Below, one piece after another: positions 1 to 8,114 of a DNA stretch of 64,000 bases. The notes under the pieces are model-generated. The model worked only from the letters and a program-made list of their open reading frames with translations. It did no database searches and was not told where the DNA came from. Made by a program: the position numbers and the translations under genes. Positions within the stretch are counted from its first letter, which is position 1, and every line of letters starts with the position of its first letter. This DNA is from Ensifer aridi. GTDB taxonomy: Bacteria > Pseudomonadota > Alphaproteobacteria > Rhizobiales > Rhizobiaceae. The stretch is from NCBI RefSeq assembly GCF_002078505.1, contig NZ_LUAV01000004.1, forward strand, positions 1 through 64,000, given 5' to 3'.

Positions 1-145
1 TTGCCTGAATATGGCGAGGGGTCACGAGGATTTCCAATATAGGCTGCGCATAGATTCAATAGCCGCGCGACAAGGACAGCTCCCCGGCTCACGTCCAGTC
101 GCGCCGAGCTGCGAGCCGCCAGTGGCTCCCCGCATTGCGGACACC

Positions 146-1408
146 TCAGTTCATCTTTCGGGCCCGATGCACCGGGAGCGTCACGACGAAACAGGCGCCG
201 CCGTCCGGCGGGGTTTCGTAACGGACCGCCCCGCCGTGGCGTTCGGCGATCTGGCGAACCAGCGCCAGCCCTAACCCCCAGCCGCCCGTGGCCTCGCTGC
301 GTCCCGAGGGCCTATAGAACGGCTCGAAAACGCGGGTGCTCTCGCCGGCCGGTATGCCCGGCCCGTGGTCGCGGACCCTGAGTTCCACCATGCTATCCGC
401 CTGCGCGACCGTGGCTATGACGGGCGGGCTGCCGTGGCGCAGCGCGTTCTGCATCAGATTGCGCACCAGCCTGCCGATGAGGCGCGCATCGCCTGTGACA
501 GTCGCGGGTGTGCCGGAGACCTCGACGCCGTTGCGCGCCCCTTCTTCCGAGACCAGAGCCAGAAGGTCGACGGACGCGGTCGCATCGAGTTTCTCGACGT
601 GGTCGAGCCTGCTCGCCAGCAGGATCTCCTCGACCAGCGTGTCCAGCTCGGCGAGGTTGCGGACGATCTCCTCCCTGCGGTTCCCGCTCGGCGCCTGCTC
701 ATAAAGGTCGATCGCGATCCGCAGACGCGCAAGCGGCGAGCGCAATTCGTGGCTGGCATTGGCGAGCAGGGCGCGGTGTGACTTGATCAGCCGCTCGACG
801 TGATCGGCGGCCCTGTTGAAGCTCTTCGCCACCGCCGCGACCTCATCGCTGCCGTCCGCCGGCACGCGAGCCACGAAATCGCCCCGCCCCCACGCATCGA
901 CGCCCGCGCGTAACCGCTCCAGCCGGCGCGTCAGGTGACGCACCACCGGATAGGCGGCGAGCCCGATGACGCCGGCGATCAACGCCAGGTAGGCGAGCGG
1001 ATTGCGGCCAGCCGGCCGGAAAGGCCTCTCCATGCGCGCGGCGACAGTGCGACCGTCGGGCAACTCGGTTACCATGGTGTGAAAGTTACCGCGCGGGCCG
1101 TGGCGCCAGGGCCGCTCGACCATGTCGCGGGGGAGCGGCTGGCCGGCACTCGCGATCAGCCTGCCGCGCGGATCGTATACCGCTATGTCGGCGTCAAAGG
1201 CTCGTGAAAGCCGCTTGAGCGTCGCCCCGACCGACTGCCGGTCCATGTCGGGCGGAATGAGCGCGGCGACGAACCGCGCGCGTTGGCTCTGCCAACCGGA
1301 CTCCTCCTCTCCCTGTCCCAGCCACACGAAGGCGGCACTGGCGACGGCGACCGCGGCAAGGCTCGCCAGCAGCGTCAGGTAAATCTTCAGGAACAACCGG
1401 CTGCGCAT
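146..1408 (-). CDS. Two-component sensor histidine kinase
   Basis: Membrane histidine kinase of 420 residues that would phosphorylate the response regulator encoded just upstream (1474-2169). Order: N-terminal membrane segment about residues 8-30, periplasmic sensor about 31-135, second membrane segment about 139-156, HAMP linker to about 210, then the HisKA dimerisation helix with SHELRSP (His220 is the expected phosphoacceptor). The ATPase domain follows, with N box NLMQNALRHG, G1 box DHGPGIP and G2 box GWGLGLALV, so all catalytic boxes are present. It is the last gene of a leftward run Spy-like / regulator / kinase. The Spy-like neighbour suggests an envelope or metal stress signal in the manner of CpxA, but the signal is inferred, not seen. 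Confidence 0.93.
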   Translation of the reverse strand: MRSRLFLKIYLTLLASLAAVAVASAAFVWLGQGEEESGWQSQRARFVAALIPPDMDRQSVGATLKRLSRAFDADIAVYDPRGRLIASAGQPLPRDMVERPWRHGPRGNFHTMVTELPDGRTVAARMERPFRPAGRNPLAYLALIAGVIGLAAYPVVRHLTRRLERLRAGVDAWGRGDFVARVPADGSDEVAAVAKSFNRAADHVERLIKSHRALLANASHELRSPLARLRIAIDLYEQAPSGNRREEIVRNLAELDTLVEEILLASRLDHVEKLDATASVDLLALVSEEGARNGVEVSGTPATVTGDARLIGRLVRNLMQNALRHGSPPVIATVAQADSMVELRVRDHGPGIPAGESTRVFEPFYRPSGRSEATGGWGLGLALVRQIAERHGGAVRYETPPDGGACFVVTLPVHRARKMN

Positions 1409-1473
1409 GCTCTAGGTCTCTGTTTTTGATGCATGTCGTCCCAAAACCGCCGCACATTTTTGGGCGACACGCA

Positions 1474-2169
1474 TTATCCTTCGTCCTGGAAACGGGCGAA
1501 GACATAGCCGGCGCCGCGCACGGTGATGATGCGCCTCGGGTGCTTGGGATCGCTCTCTATGGCCGCCCTGATGCGCGAGATATGGACGTCGATGGAACGG
1601 TCGAAGGCATCCAGCTCCTCGCCCTTGACCGCGCCCATCAACTGCTCGCGCGAGAGCGTGCGGCCGGCATTTTCGGCAAGCGCCACGAGCAGGTCGAACT
1701 GATAGCTGGTCAGCACACATTCGTGGCCGTCGATTCTGACCGAGCGGGATCCCGGATCGATCTCCAGCCGTCCGAAACGTAAGATCCGCGAAACCGCCGC
1801 GCTGCCGTTGCGGCGGCGCAGGATCGCCTTCAGCCGGGCCAGCAGTTCGCGCGGATTGAAGGGCTTCGGCAGATAGTCGTCGGCTCCGAGCTCCAGACCA
1901 ACGATGCGGTCTGTCTCCTCGCCTTTGGCCGTGAGCATCAGGATCGGCACGTCCGAGGCCGCGCGCATGCGCCGGCAGGTCTCGAAGCCGTCAAGGTCCG
2001 GCAGCATGACATCGAGAATCACGACGTCCGGCGCACGGCGGCCGAGGTCGCTGAGGCCCGCTGTGGCGGTCGCCGCGGTGTGGACGGTGTAGCCGTTTCC
2101 GGAGAGATAGTCCGAGAGCATGGCGGAGAGGCGCGTGTCGTCATCGACAATCAAGACCCGTTCCGCCAT
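1474..2169 (-). CDS. OmpR/PhoB-family response regulator
   Basis: DNA-binding response regulator of 231 residues, partner of the kinase 65 bases downstream. Receiver domain about residues 1-115 with the acidic pocket VDDD near the start, phosphorylatable Asp53 in ILDVMLPD, and the conserved Lys in MLTAKGEE. The C-terminal winged helix (about 130-230) has the OmpR-type DVHISRIR and RGAGYVF signatures. I place the start at 2169 (MAERVLIV) because a GGAG lies 8 bases before it; an in-frame ATG at 2184 would add MGAQE. Probable target is the Spy-like gene upstream, by analogy with CpxR and CpxP. Confidence 0.93.
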   Translation of the reverse strand: MAERVLIVDDDTRLSAMLSDYLSGNGYTVHTAATATAGLSDLGRRAPDVVILDVMLPDLDGFETCRRMRAASDVPILMLTAKGEETDRIVGLELGADDYLPKPFNPRELLARLKAILRRRNGSAAVSRILRFGRLEIDPGSRSVRIDGHECVLTSYQFDLLVALAENAGRTLSREQLMGAVKGEELDAFDRSIDVHISRIRAAIESDPKHPRRIITVRGAGYVFARFQDEG

Positions 2170-2191
2170 CTCTTGCGCTCCCATCAGTCAC

Positions 2192-2298
2192 CTACAGCGC
2201 CGCGCGTTTTCTCAGACGCGCAAAGGTCGCTGTAGCACTTTGAATCGCTGCATGTTTTTATCCTTAAATCCGATACGATTTAAGGAAACATGCAGTAG
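2192..2298. repeat. RIME-type intergenic mosaic repeat, copy 1
   Basis: About 107 bases beginning CTACAGCGCCGCGCG and ending AAACATGCAGTA. It has two parts that fold back on themselves: CTACAGCGCC...GGTCGCTGTAG and CTGCATGTTT...AAACATGCAG. A second copy lies at 22967-23065 with the same order of blocks. This matches my memory of the Rhizobium intergenic mosaic elements (RIME1); the family name is from recall. It separates the Spy-like gene from the response regulator gene. Confidence 0.75.
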
Positions 2299-2309
2299 TC
2301 GATTCACTC

Positions 2310-2858
2310 TTACCACCGGCCGTGCCCCCTGCGCTCCTTCAAATGTTCGACCAGTTTGGCGCGCTGCTCCGGCGTCAGCACTTCGGCGGCGTCGAGGAGC
2401 GCCGTCGTCATCTTGCGCGAGGCCTCGTCGATGGCCGCGATGCGTTCGCTGCGCAGTTTCTCGGCGGCGGCGCGGTCGATAGTTGACGCGCCGAGGAGTT
2501 CGATAACCTCCTCACGCGTCTCGCGGAAGTCCCGGAACGTCGGTCGGATCTCGGCGCGCGCCTTGTCGATGATGTCCCAAAGCTTGTCTTCCTGCTCGGG
2601 CGTCGCGTCGAGCTCATCGAGCACGGAGCCGATCCGGTGTTCCATGAAGCCACCTCCCATATGCGCCTGCATCATATGGCCGCCCATGCCGAAACGGCCC
2701 ATGCCGAAGCCGAAATCATCGCTGCGCGCGGCAGCAAAACCGACCGCGCCGACAACTGCGACGGCCGCGATGCCGCCGATCGCTGCGCGCCGCGCCCATC
2801 CTTTCGAGGCGGGCCCGCCGGCGGCCGGGCTCGAAAGGTTCTTGTCTTCGTTTTCCAT
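2310..2858 (-). CDS. Spy/CpxP-like periplasmic protein (LTXXQ family)
   Basis: 182 residues. The N-terminus is hydrophilic (about 1-20), then a single hydrophobic segment (about 22-44) that would export or anchor the protein. A Gly/Met/His-rich stretch follows (GMGRFGMGGHMM, HMGGGFMEH) that could bind metal. The rest is helical, with the paired motifs ATPEQEDKLW and LTPEQRAKLVEHL typical of Spy/CpxP proteins, which act as periplasmic chaperones or two-component brakes. It is transcribed towards the regulator and kinase, with a RIME repeat between. The unprocessed-looking N-terminus makes membrane anchoring as likely as cleavage. Confidence 0.82.
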   Translation of the reverse strand: MENEDKNLSSPAAGGPASKGWARRAAIGGIAAVAVVGAVGFAAARSDDFGFGMGRFGMGGHMMQAHMGGGFMEHRIGSVLDELDATPEQEDKLWDIIDKARAEIRPTFRDFRETREEVIELLGASTIDRAAAEKLRSERIAAIDEASRKMTTALLDAAEVLTPEQRAKLVEHLKERRGHGRW

Positions 2859-3041
2859 AATGGTCTCCTTTCACTCCGTAGCATCTGCTGCAGTGGAGGA
2901 AAGCTAACCGGGCAACGTTTCGAGCGTTCTGGACGAATGTAAAGAAATGTGAAGCGGTTCGGCGCGCTTCGTCTGCAAAGGGGTCGTGGCGAGCGGCGGT
3001 CCCCGTACTCGAGAGATCATGGTCTCGCTAATTACGGCGGC

Positions 3042-4037
3042 TCATGTGGACTTACGCACGATGAGGGTGCCCGGAAGTGTTACGGTCTCAGGCTCCAGCC
3101 GTCCCGTGATCATACCGATGATTATCTGAACCATTTCGTCGCGCGGCTGCTCGTATGTTGTGAGGCTGTAGGCGGACGATCCGCAGAGTTCGTAGTTGTC
3201 GAAGCCGACGACCGCTATGTCGTGCGGGACCCGCAAGCCAAAACGGCCGTGGATTTCATCCATAGCTCCGAGCGCCAGGATGTCGTTTTCGCACATCAGG
3301 ACGTCGACTCGGTCCGCGGGCTCGGTCTGCTTGAGATAGTTGCGGGCGGCTTCGGCCCCGGCTTCGGCGCTGTATTTCTCAGCCGAGAACACCGAGACGT
3401 CATCCACACCCTTCTCCTTCCAGAAATCGACGAAATGTTGCCGACGTCTGAGTGCTGTCGACAGGACTGTCGCACCTGTCATGAAGCCGGGGCGCCGGTA
3501 TCCTCTTTCAAAGAGATGATCGACAATCTCGCGTAGCGCCAGTTCGGCATCGCATGTGACTGCCGGCACGCCTTCGATCTGGCTGTCTCTCGCCAGCACG
3601 AACATGGGTGGCGTTCCCCGGCCTAGTTGCAGATCACTCAGTGTCTCGCTGCGAAATGCCGTTCCGAACAGGATGACGGCATCGACCTGACGCTGGTCTG
3701 CGTGAAGCAATGCGTGCACATGGTCGAAGTGCGTGTTGATATTGATCAGCAGGGCGACCATCCCCTCGGCCTGCAGTCGTTCGGTCAATGTCTCCAGGAA
3801 GGGCAACTTCTGAGGATTGGCGAAATCATCGACGAACACTGCCACCTGATGGGTGGAGTTGGTCGCGAGGCTGCGGGCAAGCAGATTCGGAGTGTAGTTG
3901 AGCGCCGCGGCCGCCTCGAGGACTTTGCGTTTGCTTTCCTCCGCGATCGATGCGCCCGGCGTGAAAGCCCGTATGACCGTCCACTTCGAGACACCCGCGG
4001 CATCCGCCACTTCCCTCGCCGTCGCCCGCTTGCGCAT
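3042..4037 (-). CDS. LacI-family transcriptional regulator
   Basis: 331 residues. N-terminal LacI HTH TAREVADAAGVSKWTVIRAF, then the hinge helix region (LNYTPNLLARSL) and a periplasmic-binding-protein-like effector domain from about residue 60 to the end. It is divergent from the sugar ABC transporter genes and most likely represses them until the sugar or a derivative binds. The start at 4037 is chosen because AGGAG stands 5 bases before it; the longer frame to 4064 lacks a ribosome site. The HTH is unusual in having Trp after VSK, where Ala, Ser or Thr is common. Candidate operators lie in the divergent gap. Confidence 0.93.
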   Translation of the reverse strand: MRKRATAREVADAAGVSKWTVIRAFTPGASIAEESKRKVLEAAAALNYTPNLLARSLATNSTHQVAVFVDDFANPQKLPFLETLTERLQAEGMVALLININTHFDHVHALLHADQRQVDAVILFGTAFRSETLSDLQLGRGTPPMFVLARDSQIEGVPAVTCDAELALREIVDHLFERGYRRPGFMTGATVLSTALRRRQHFVDFWKEKGVDDVSVFSAEKYSAEAGAEAARNYLKQTEPADRVDVLMCENDILALGAMDEIHGRFGLRVPHDIAVVGFDNYELCGSSAYSLTTYEQPRDEMVQIIIGMITGRLEPETVTLPGTLIVRKST

Positions 4038-4050
4038 AGAGTCTCCTGCA

Positions 4051-4070
4051 AATGGAATAGCCATTCCATT
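4051..4070. promoter_or_regulatory. Inverted repeat over the LacI-gene leader
   Basis: AATGGAAT (4051-4058) and ATTCCATT (4063-4070) are perfect 8-base arms around AGCC. It lies immediately upstream of the ribosome site of the LacI gene, so a protein bound here would block that gene's own transcription. Its sequence differs from the two 16-mers at 4130-4167. Confidence 0.5.
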
Positions 4071-4129
4071 TTTTATTCAGATGAAATGAATGCTTGCTTT
4101 TACTACATCCAACGATAATATGCACCCGC

Positions 4130-4167
4130 TTGCACCCGGTAGCAAACAGAAATGCACCCGGTAGCAT
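4130..4167. promoter_or_regulatory. Tandem LacI-type operators
   Basis: Two 16-base copies of the same imperfect palindrome with the central CCGG step typical of LacI-family sites: TTGCACCCGGTAGCAA (4130-4145) and ATGCACCCGGTAGCAT (4152-4167). Their centres are 22 bases apart, two turns of B-DNA, so two dimers could bind one face. A half copy ATGCACCCGC sits just before (4120-4129). They lie 50 bases or more upstream of the binding-protein start. Confidence 0.72.
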
Positions 4168-4217
4168 TAGTTTTTCTCGCCATCCTGTGGAGTGGACGGC
4201 GAATTGAGGAGGAGCAA

Positions 4218-5168
4218 ATGAAATCTCTCTTGAAGAAGCTGGCATTCGGCGCTGTCGCACTCGGTGTCGCCACCTCGGCAGCCATAAGTGCGAAAGCTCA
4301 GGAGCCTACCATCATCGCCGTGACGCACGGGCAGGCATCCGATCCGTTCTGGTCGATCGTGAAGAACGGCATCATGCAGGCCGGCAAAGACAGCGGCGTG
4401 CAGGTCGATTACCGCGCGCCCGAGACCTTCGACATGGTGGCGATGGCTCAGCTCATCGAAGCTGCTGTCAACCAGAATCCCGCGGGCATCGTCATTTCGA
4501 ACCCGGACCCGGATGCGCTCGGCCCGGCAATCGAGAAGGCCGTCGCCGCCGGTATTCCGGTCATCTCGATGAACTCCGGCATCTCCGCCGCCGAAAAACT
4601 CGGCATCAAGCTGCATGTCGGCCAGGATGAGACGCCGGCTGGTATCAAGGTAGGCGAGAAGTTGAAGTCGCTCGGCCTCAAGCACGTCCTCTGCGTCAAC
4701 CAGGAAGTTGGCAACGCCGCGCTCGACCAGCGTTGTGCAGGTACGGAACAGGGCTTCGAGGGCGGCAAGGTCACCGTACTGCCGACCACCTCCGATCCCG
4801 CCGAGATCGAATCGAAGATTCAGGCGGCGGTCACGTCCGACCCGTCGATCGATGTTGTGCTCGGCCTTTCGGCGCCGCTCGTCGGCGAGCGGGCGGTTGC
4901 GGTCGTGGAGAAGATGGGAGTCGGCGACAAGGTGAAGGTCGCCTCCTATGACCTCTCAGCGAGCTTCCTTCAGTCCGTGGCCGATGGCAAGGCGCTGTTC
5001 GCGGTCGATCAGCAGCCTTATCTGCAGGGATATCTGCCGGTGACCTTCCTGGCGCTCAATGCGCGCTACGGAACGATCCCGGCCGGCAACGTGGCTTCTG
5101 GTCCCAGCTTCGTGACCTCCGAAACGGCCGCGCAGGTGATCGAGAAATCCTCCCAGGGCATCCGCTAA
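4218..5168 (+). CDS. Sugar ABC transporter periplasmic binding protein (CUT2 type)
   Basis: 316 residues. Signal peptide MKSLLKKLAFG...AISAKAQ, cleaved near residue 26, then a type I periplasmic binding fold. The family phrases include SDPFWSIVKNGI near the start, IVISNPDPDAL and GIPVISMNSG. It captures the substrate outside the inner membrane and delivers it to the permease downstream. The start at 4218 has a strong GAGGAGG upstream; an earlier in-frame ATG at 4152 falls inside an operator and before the signal peptide, so it is rejected. The substrate is not readable from sequence; FrcB- and RbsB-like proteins are the relatives. Confidence 0.93.
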   Translation: MKSLLKKLAFGAVALGVATSAAISAKAQEPTIIAVTHGQASDPFWSIVKNGIMQAGKDSGVQVDYRAPETFDMVAMAQLIEAAVNQNPAGIVISNPDPDALGPAIEKAVAAGIPVISMNSGISAAEKLGIKLHVGQDETPAGIKVGEKLKSLGLKHVLCVNQEVGNAALDQRCAGTEQGFEGGKVTVLPTTSDPAEIESKIQAAVTSDPSIDVVLGLSAPLVGERAVAVVEKMGVGDKVKVASYDLSASFLQSVADGKALFAVDQQPYLQGYLPVTFLALNARYGTIPAGNVASGPSFVTSETAAQVIEKSSQGIR

Positions 5169-5178
5169 GGCGGAGCCC

Positions 5179-5207
5179 GGCAGCCCCCGTCCCGGACGGG
5201 GACTGCC
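5179..5207 (+). promoter_or_regulatory. Stem-loop between binding-protein and permease genes
   Basis: GGCAG and CTGCC enclose CCCCGT...ACGGGG, a GC-rich hairpin 10 bases after the binding-protein stop and without a following T-run. Hairpins at this position in sugar ABC operons commonly protect the upstream mRNA or dampen readthrough, giving more binding protein than permease. That role is inferred. Confidence 0.55.
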
Positions 5208-5295
5208 TGTCGCCGCCCATTAGGCCGACGCGACACTTCGGTTTGCAGGTGGCCTTCGCGCGCACGGACAACGACCGATATCTAAGGAACGAACC

Positions 5296-6417
5296 ATGAC
5301 GCTAGCCAACGAACAGAACGGGTCTGTAGTCGGACCCGATGAGCGGCTGAAAAAGGTTTCGACATTGACCGCAATTCTACGGCGTCCCGAACTCGGCGCT
5401 GTAGCCGGTCTAGTGCTCGTGACCATCTTCTTCTTCGTCACCGCCAATCCCGCCATGTTCACCTTGGCGGGTGTGATGAACTTTATGGCTCCGGCTGCCC
5501 AACTCGGCATCCTCGCCATCGGCGCAGCGCTCCTGATGATCGGCGGAGAATTCGACCTATCGATCGGCTCGATGGTCGCCTTTGCCGGCCTCGTTTTTGG
5601 CACGGCACTGGTCGTGTGGCAGGGGCCGCTCAGCGTCGCCATCCTCGTGGCGATCGCGTTTGCCGTATTCATCGGCATCACCAACGCGCAGCTCACGATG
5701 CGCACCGGCCTTCCGTCCTTCATCGTGACGCTGGCCTTCCTCTTCATCCTGCGCGGCCTGACGCTGGTGGGCCTGAAATGGGCAAGCGGTGGCGCGACCC
5801 AGCTTCGCGGCATGAAGGGAGCAGTGGCCGGCAGCCCGCTTGCCCCCTTGTTCTCGGGAGATGCCTTCCCCGGACTGTTCACCTGGCTTGCTGAAGCCGG
5901 CATCATCGACACCTTTCCGAACGGCACACCGAGGGTGCCCGGCATTCCCGTCGAGATCCTGTGGTTCGTTGCCATAGCGCTCCTTGCCACCTGGATCCTG
6001 TTGAGAACGCGCTTCGGCAACTGGATTTTCGCATCCGGCGGCGATCCGCGGGCCGCGCGCAAGTCGGGCGTGCCGGTGGCTAGGGTCAAGACCACGCTCT
6101 TCGTCGTCACCGCCCTTTGCGCCACGCTGGTCGCCATCCTCACGGTGCTCGATGCCGGCTCGACGGACGCCCGCCGCGGTTTTCAGAAAGAGTTCGAGGC
6201 AATCATCGCGGCCGTCATCGGCGGCTGCCTGCTGACCGGCGGCTACGGCTCCGCCATCGGCGCGTTCTTCGGATCGATTGTGTTCGGCATGGTGTTGATC
6301 GGCCTGACTTACACGTCGATCGACCAGGATTGGTACCTCGTTTTCCTCGGCGGCATGCTGCTGACAGCCGTCGTCTTCAACAACGTCATCCGCAAACGCG
6401 TCACGGGAGAACGCTGA
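5296..6417 (+). CDS. Sugar ABC transporter permease (CUT2 type)
   Basis: 373 residues, inner-membrane permease of the BPD_transp_2 type. Several hydrophobic segments follow a hydrophilic N-terminus of about 30 residues. The family motif [16 protein letters not shown] (after the third segment) and the EAA-like loop [20 protein letters not shown] are clear. It pairs with the single-domain ATPase that starts inside its stop codon. The GC-rich stem-loop in the 127-base gap after the binding protein suggests lower expression than that protein. Confidence 0.93.
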   Translation: MTLANEQNGSVVGPDERLKKVSTLTAILRRPELGAVAGLVLVTIFFFVTANPAMFTLAGVMNFMAPAAQLGILAIGAALLMIGGEFDLSIGSMVAFAGLVFGTALVVWQGPLSVAILVAIAFAVFIGITNAQLTMRTGLPSFIVTLAFLFILRGLTLVGLKWASGGATQLRGMKGAVAGSPLAPLFSGDAFPGLFTWLAEAGIIDTFPNGTPRVPGIPVEILWFVAIALLATWILLRTRFGNWIFASGGDPRAARKSGVPVARVKTTLFVVTALCATLVAILTVLDAGSTDARRGFQKEFEAIIAAVIGGCLLTGGYGSAIGAFFGSIVFGMVLIGLTYTSIDQDWYLVFLGGMLLTAVVFNNVIRKRVTGER

Positions 6418-7205
6418 TGAGCACATCTCAGACGCCCCTCGTCGAGGTCAGGAACCTCGTCAAGCATTTCGGCTCCGTCATCGCCCTCAACGGCGTGTCC
6501 ATGAGCGTCAATCGGAACGAGGTTCTATGCCTGCTCGGCGACAATGGCGCGGGCAAATCGACCCTGATCAACACGCTTGCAGGCGTGCACAAGCCGACCT
6601 CGGGCGATTTCCTGGTCGAGGGTCAGCCTCGGTTGTTCTCGGGTCCGCGCGACGCCCTCGATGCCGGCATTGCCACGGTCTATCAGGACCTTGCGATGAT
6701 CCCGCTGATGTCGGTGACCCGCAACTTCTTCATGGGGCGGGAACCCGTGATCGGCTTCGGCCCCTTCAAGCGCATGAACATGGATGAGGCCGACAACGTG
6801 ACGCGCGATGAGATGCACAAGATCGGCATCGACGTCCGCGACCCGCAGCAGGCGGTTGGCACGCTATCGGGCGGCGAGCGGCAATGCGTGGCGATCGCCA
6901 GAGCGGTTTATTTCGGCGCCAAGGTGCTGATCCTCGACGAACCGACGTCGGCGCTCGGCGTCGCCCAGACGTCAATGGTGCTGAAATATATCAACCAGGT
7001 CCGAGCCAAGGGCCTCGGCGTGATCTTCATCACCCACAACGTCCGTCACGCCTATGCCGTTGGCAACCGCTTCACGGTGCTCAACCGCGGCAAGACGCTC
7101 GGAACCTATGCCAAGAACGAGATTGGCATCGACGAACTGCAGAACCTGATGGCCGGAGGCAAGGAGCTGCAGTCTTTGTCGGAAGAGCTCGGCGGAACGA
7201 TCTGA
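6417..7205 (+). CDS. Sugar ABC transporter ATP-binding protein, single domain
   Basis: 262 residues, energises the permease. Walker [10 protein letters not shown], signature LSGGERQC, Walker [12 protein letters not shown] and the switch His in FITHN are present. The ATG overlaps the permease stop (TGATG), so the two are translationally coupled. Most CUT2 systems (RbsA, XylG) use a double ATPase of about 500 residues. This is a single domain as in the FrcA group, and would act as a homodimer. No C-terminal regulatory domain is seen. Confidence 0.94.
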   Translation: MSTSQTPLVEVRNLVKHFGSVIALNGVSMSVNRNEVLCLLGDNGAGKSTLINTLAGVHKPTSGDFLVEGQPRLFSGPRDALDAGIATVYQDLAMIPLMSVTRNFFMGREPVIGFGPFKRMNMDEADNVTRDEMHKIGIDVRDPQQAVGTLSGGERQCVAIARAVYFGAKVLILDEPTSALGVAQTSMVLKYINQVRAKGLGVIFITHNVRHAYAVGNRFTVLNRGKTLGTYAKNEIGIDELQNLMAGGKELQSLSEELGGTI

Positions 7206-7291
7206 TCGAAATCTGCTCGCATGCATGTCGGTGCGGCGCATCTCACGCCGCTCCACCCATCGCCATACCCAAAATAGCGGAACACTAGCCA

Positions 7292-8086
7292 ATGAGTGCA
7301 CCCAAGACTTCTCCCTTCCCACTCGCAGCCTGCGCGGAAATGCTCTGGCGCGACAAGCCGATCGAGTGGCGCGCCGCGCGCCTGAAAGAAATGGGTTTCG
7401 GCGTCGGTCTCTGGAACTGGCCGGACCACGACCTCACGAAGCTGGAAGCGACCGGGGCGACCTTCACGATCATGAACGGCTATCTGACCGGCCGCCTTAC
7501 GGACGACGACGGTGCAGCAGAACTCCTGAGGACGGCAGGCGAGACCGCGCAGGTTGGAAAGCGGCTCGGCGTTGAGCGGCTCAACCTGCACGGCACAGGC
7601 TTGGGAGACGGAGGCCTACCTGTCCAGCCGATCGAAGTCGTCACGGGCGCGATGTGGCTGAAGGCGCGCGATACTCTCTGCCGCATCGTGGAGATGGCTG
7701 AAGAAGAAGGCGTCACCTTCACGCTCGAAAACCTCAACCTGCCGGTTGATCACCCCGGCGTGCCCTTCGGCCGTGCCGAGGACACGCTGGCGTTGGTCTC
7801 GAGCGTCGATCATCCGCGGCTCCGCCTTAATCTCGATCTCTATCATGCTCAGATCGGCGAGGGGAACCTGATTGAACTCTGCCGCAAGTGCCTGCCTTGG
7901 ATCGGCGAGATCCAGGTGGCTGACGTACCCGGCCGCTGCGAGCCCGGTACTGGTGAGGTCAACTGGCACGGCATCGCCAAGGCGCTGAATGCCATGGGCT
8001 ATTCCGGCCCGATCGGCATGGAAGCCTGGGCCGCTGGCGATCCCGAAGTGGCGCTCGAAGCGTTCCGCACAGCCTTCACCGTCTGA
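7292..8086 (+). CDS. Hydroxypyruvate isomerase-like TIM-barrel protein
   Basis: 264 residues, xylose-isomerase-like TIM barrel. The Hyi signature is nearly complete: ENLN with the first catalytic Glu, NLDLYHAQIGEGNLIE, QVADVPGRCEPGTGEVNW, and a second Glu in IGMEAW. Such enzymes isomerise or epimerise small hydroxy-ketones or sugar derivatives using a metal ion held by the two Glu. Its place after a sugar ABC transporter and before a Gfo/Idh dehydrogenase suggests a step in catabolism of the imported sugar or polyol. Whether the substrate is hydroxypyruvate itself is not known. It starts 86 bases after the ATPase gene. Confidence 0.85.
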   Translation: MSAPKTSPFPLAACAEMLWRDKPIEWRAARLKEMGFGVGLWNWPDHDLTKLEATGATFTIMNGYLTGRLTDDDGAAELLRTAGETAQVGKRLGVERLNLHGTGLGDGGLPVQPIEVVTGAMWLKARDTLCRIVEMAEEEGVTFTLENLNLPVDHPGVPFGRAEDTLALVSSVDHPRLRLNLDLYHAQIGEGNLIELCRKCLPWIGEIQVADVPGRCEPGTGEVNWHGIAKALNAMGYSGPIGMEAWAAGDPEVALEAFRTAFTV

Positions 8087-8114
8087 CCTTTTCAACCCTG
8101 ACAGGATCAATTCA

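Noticed and set aside
1..145. Small open frame at the left edge (11-274)
   Set aside because: It runs antisense into the histidine kinase and has no family resemblance; the window edge holds no gene I can support.
4152..4217. ATG at 4152 as start of the binding protein
   Set aside because: It lies in an operator, and a signal peptide with a strong ribosome site starts at 4218.
6117..6416. Upstream extension of the ATPase frame into the permease gene
   Set aside because: The permease reading is certain there; the true ATPase start is the ATG at 6417 overlapping the stop.
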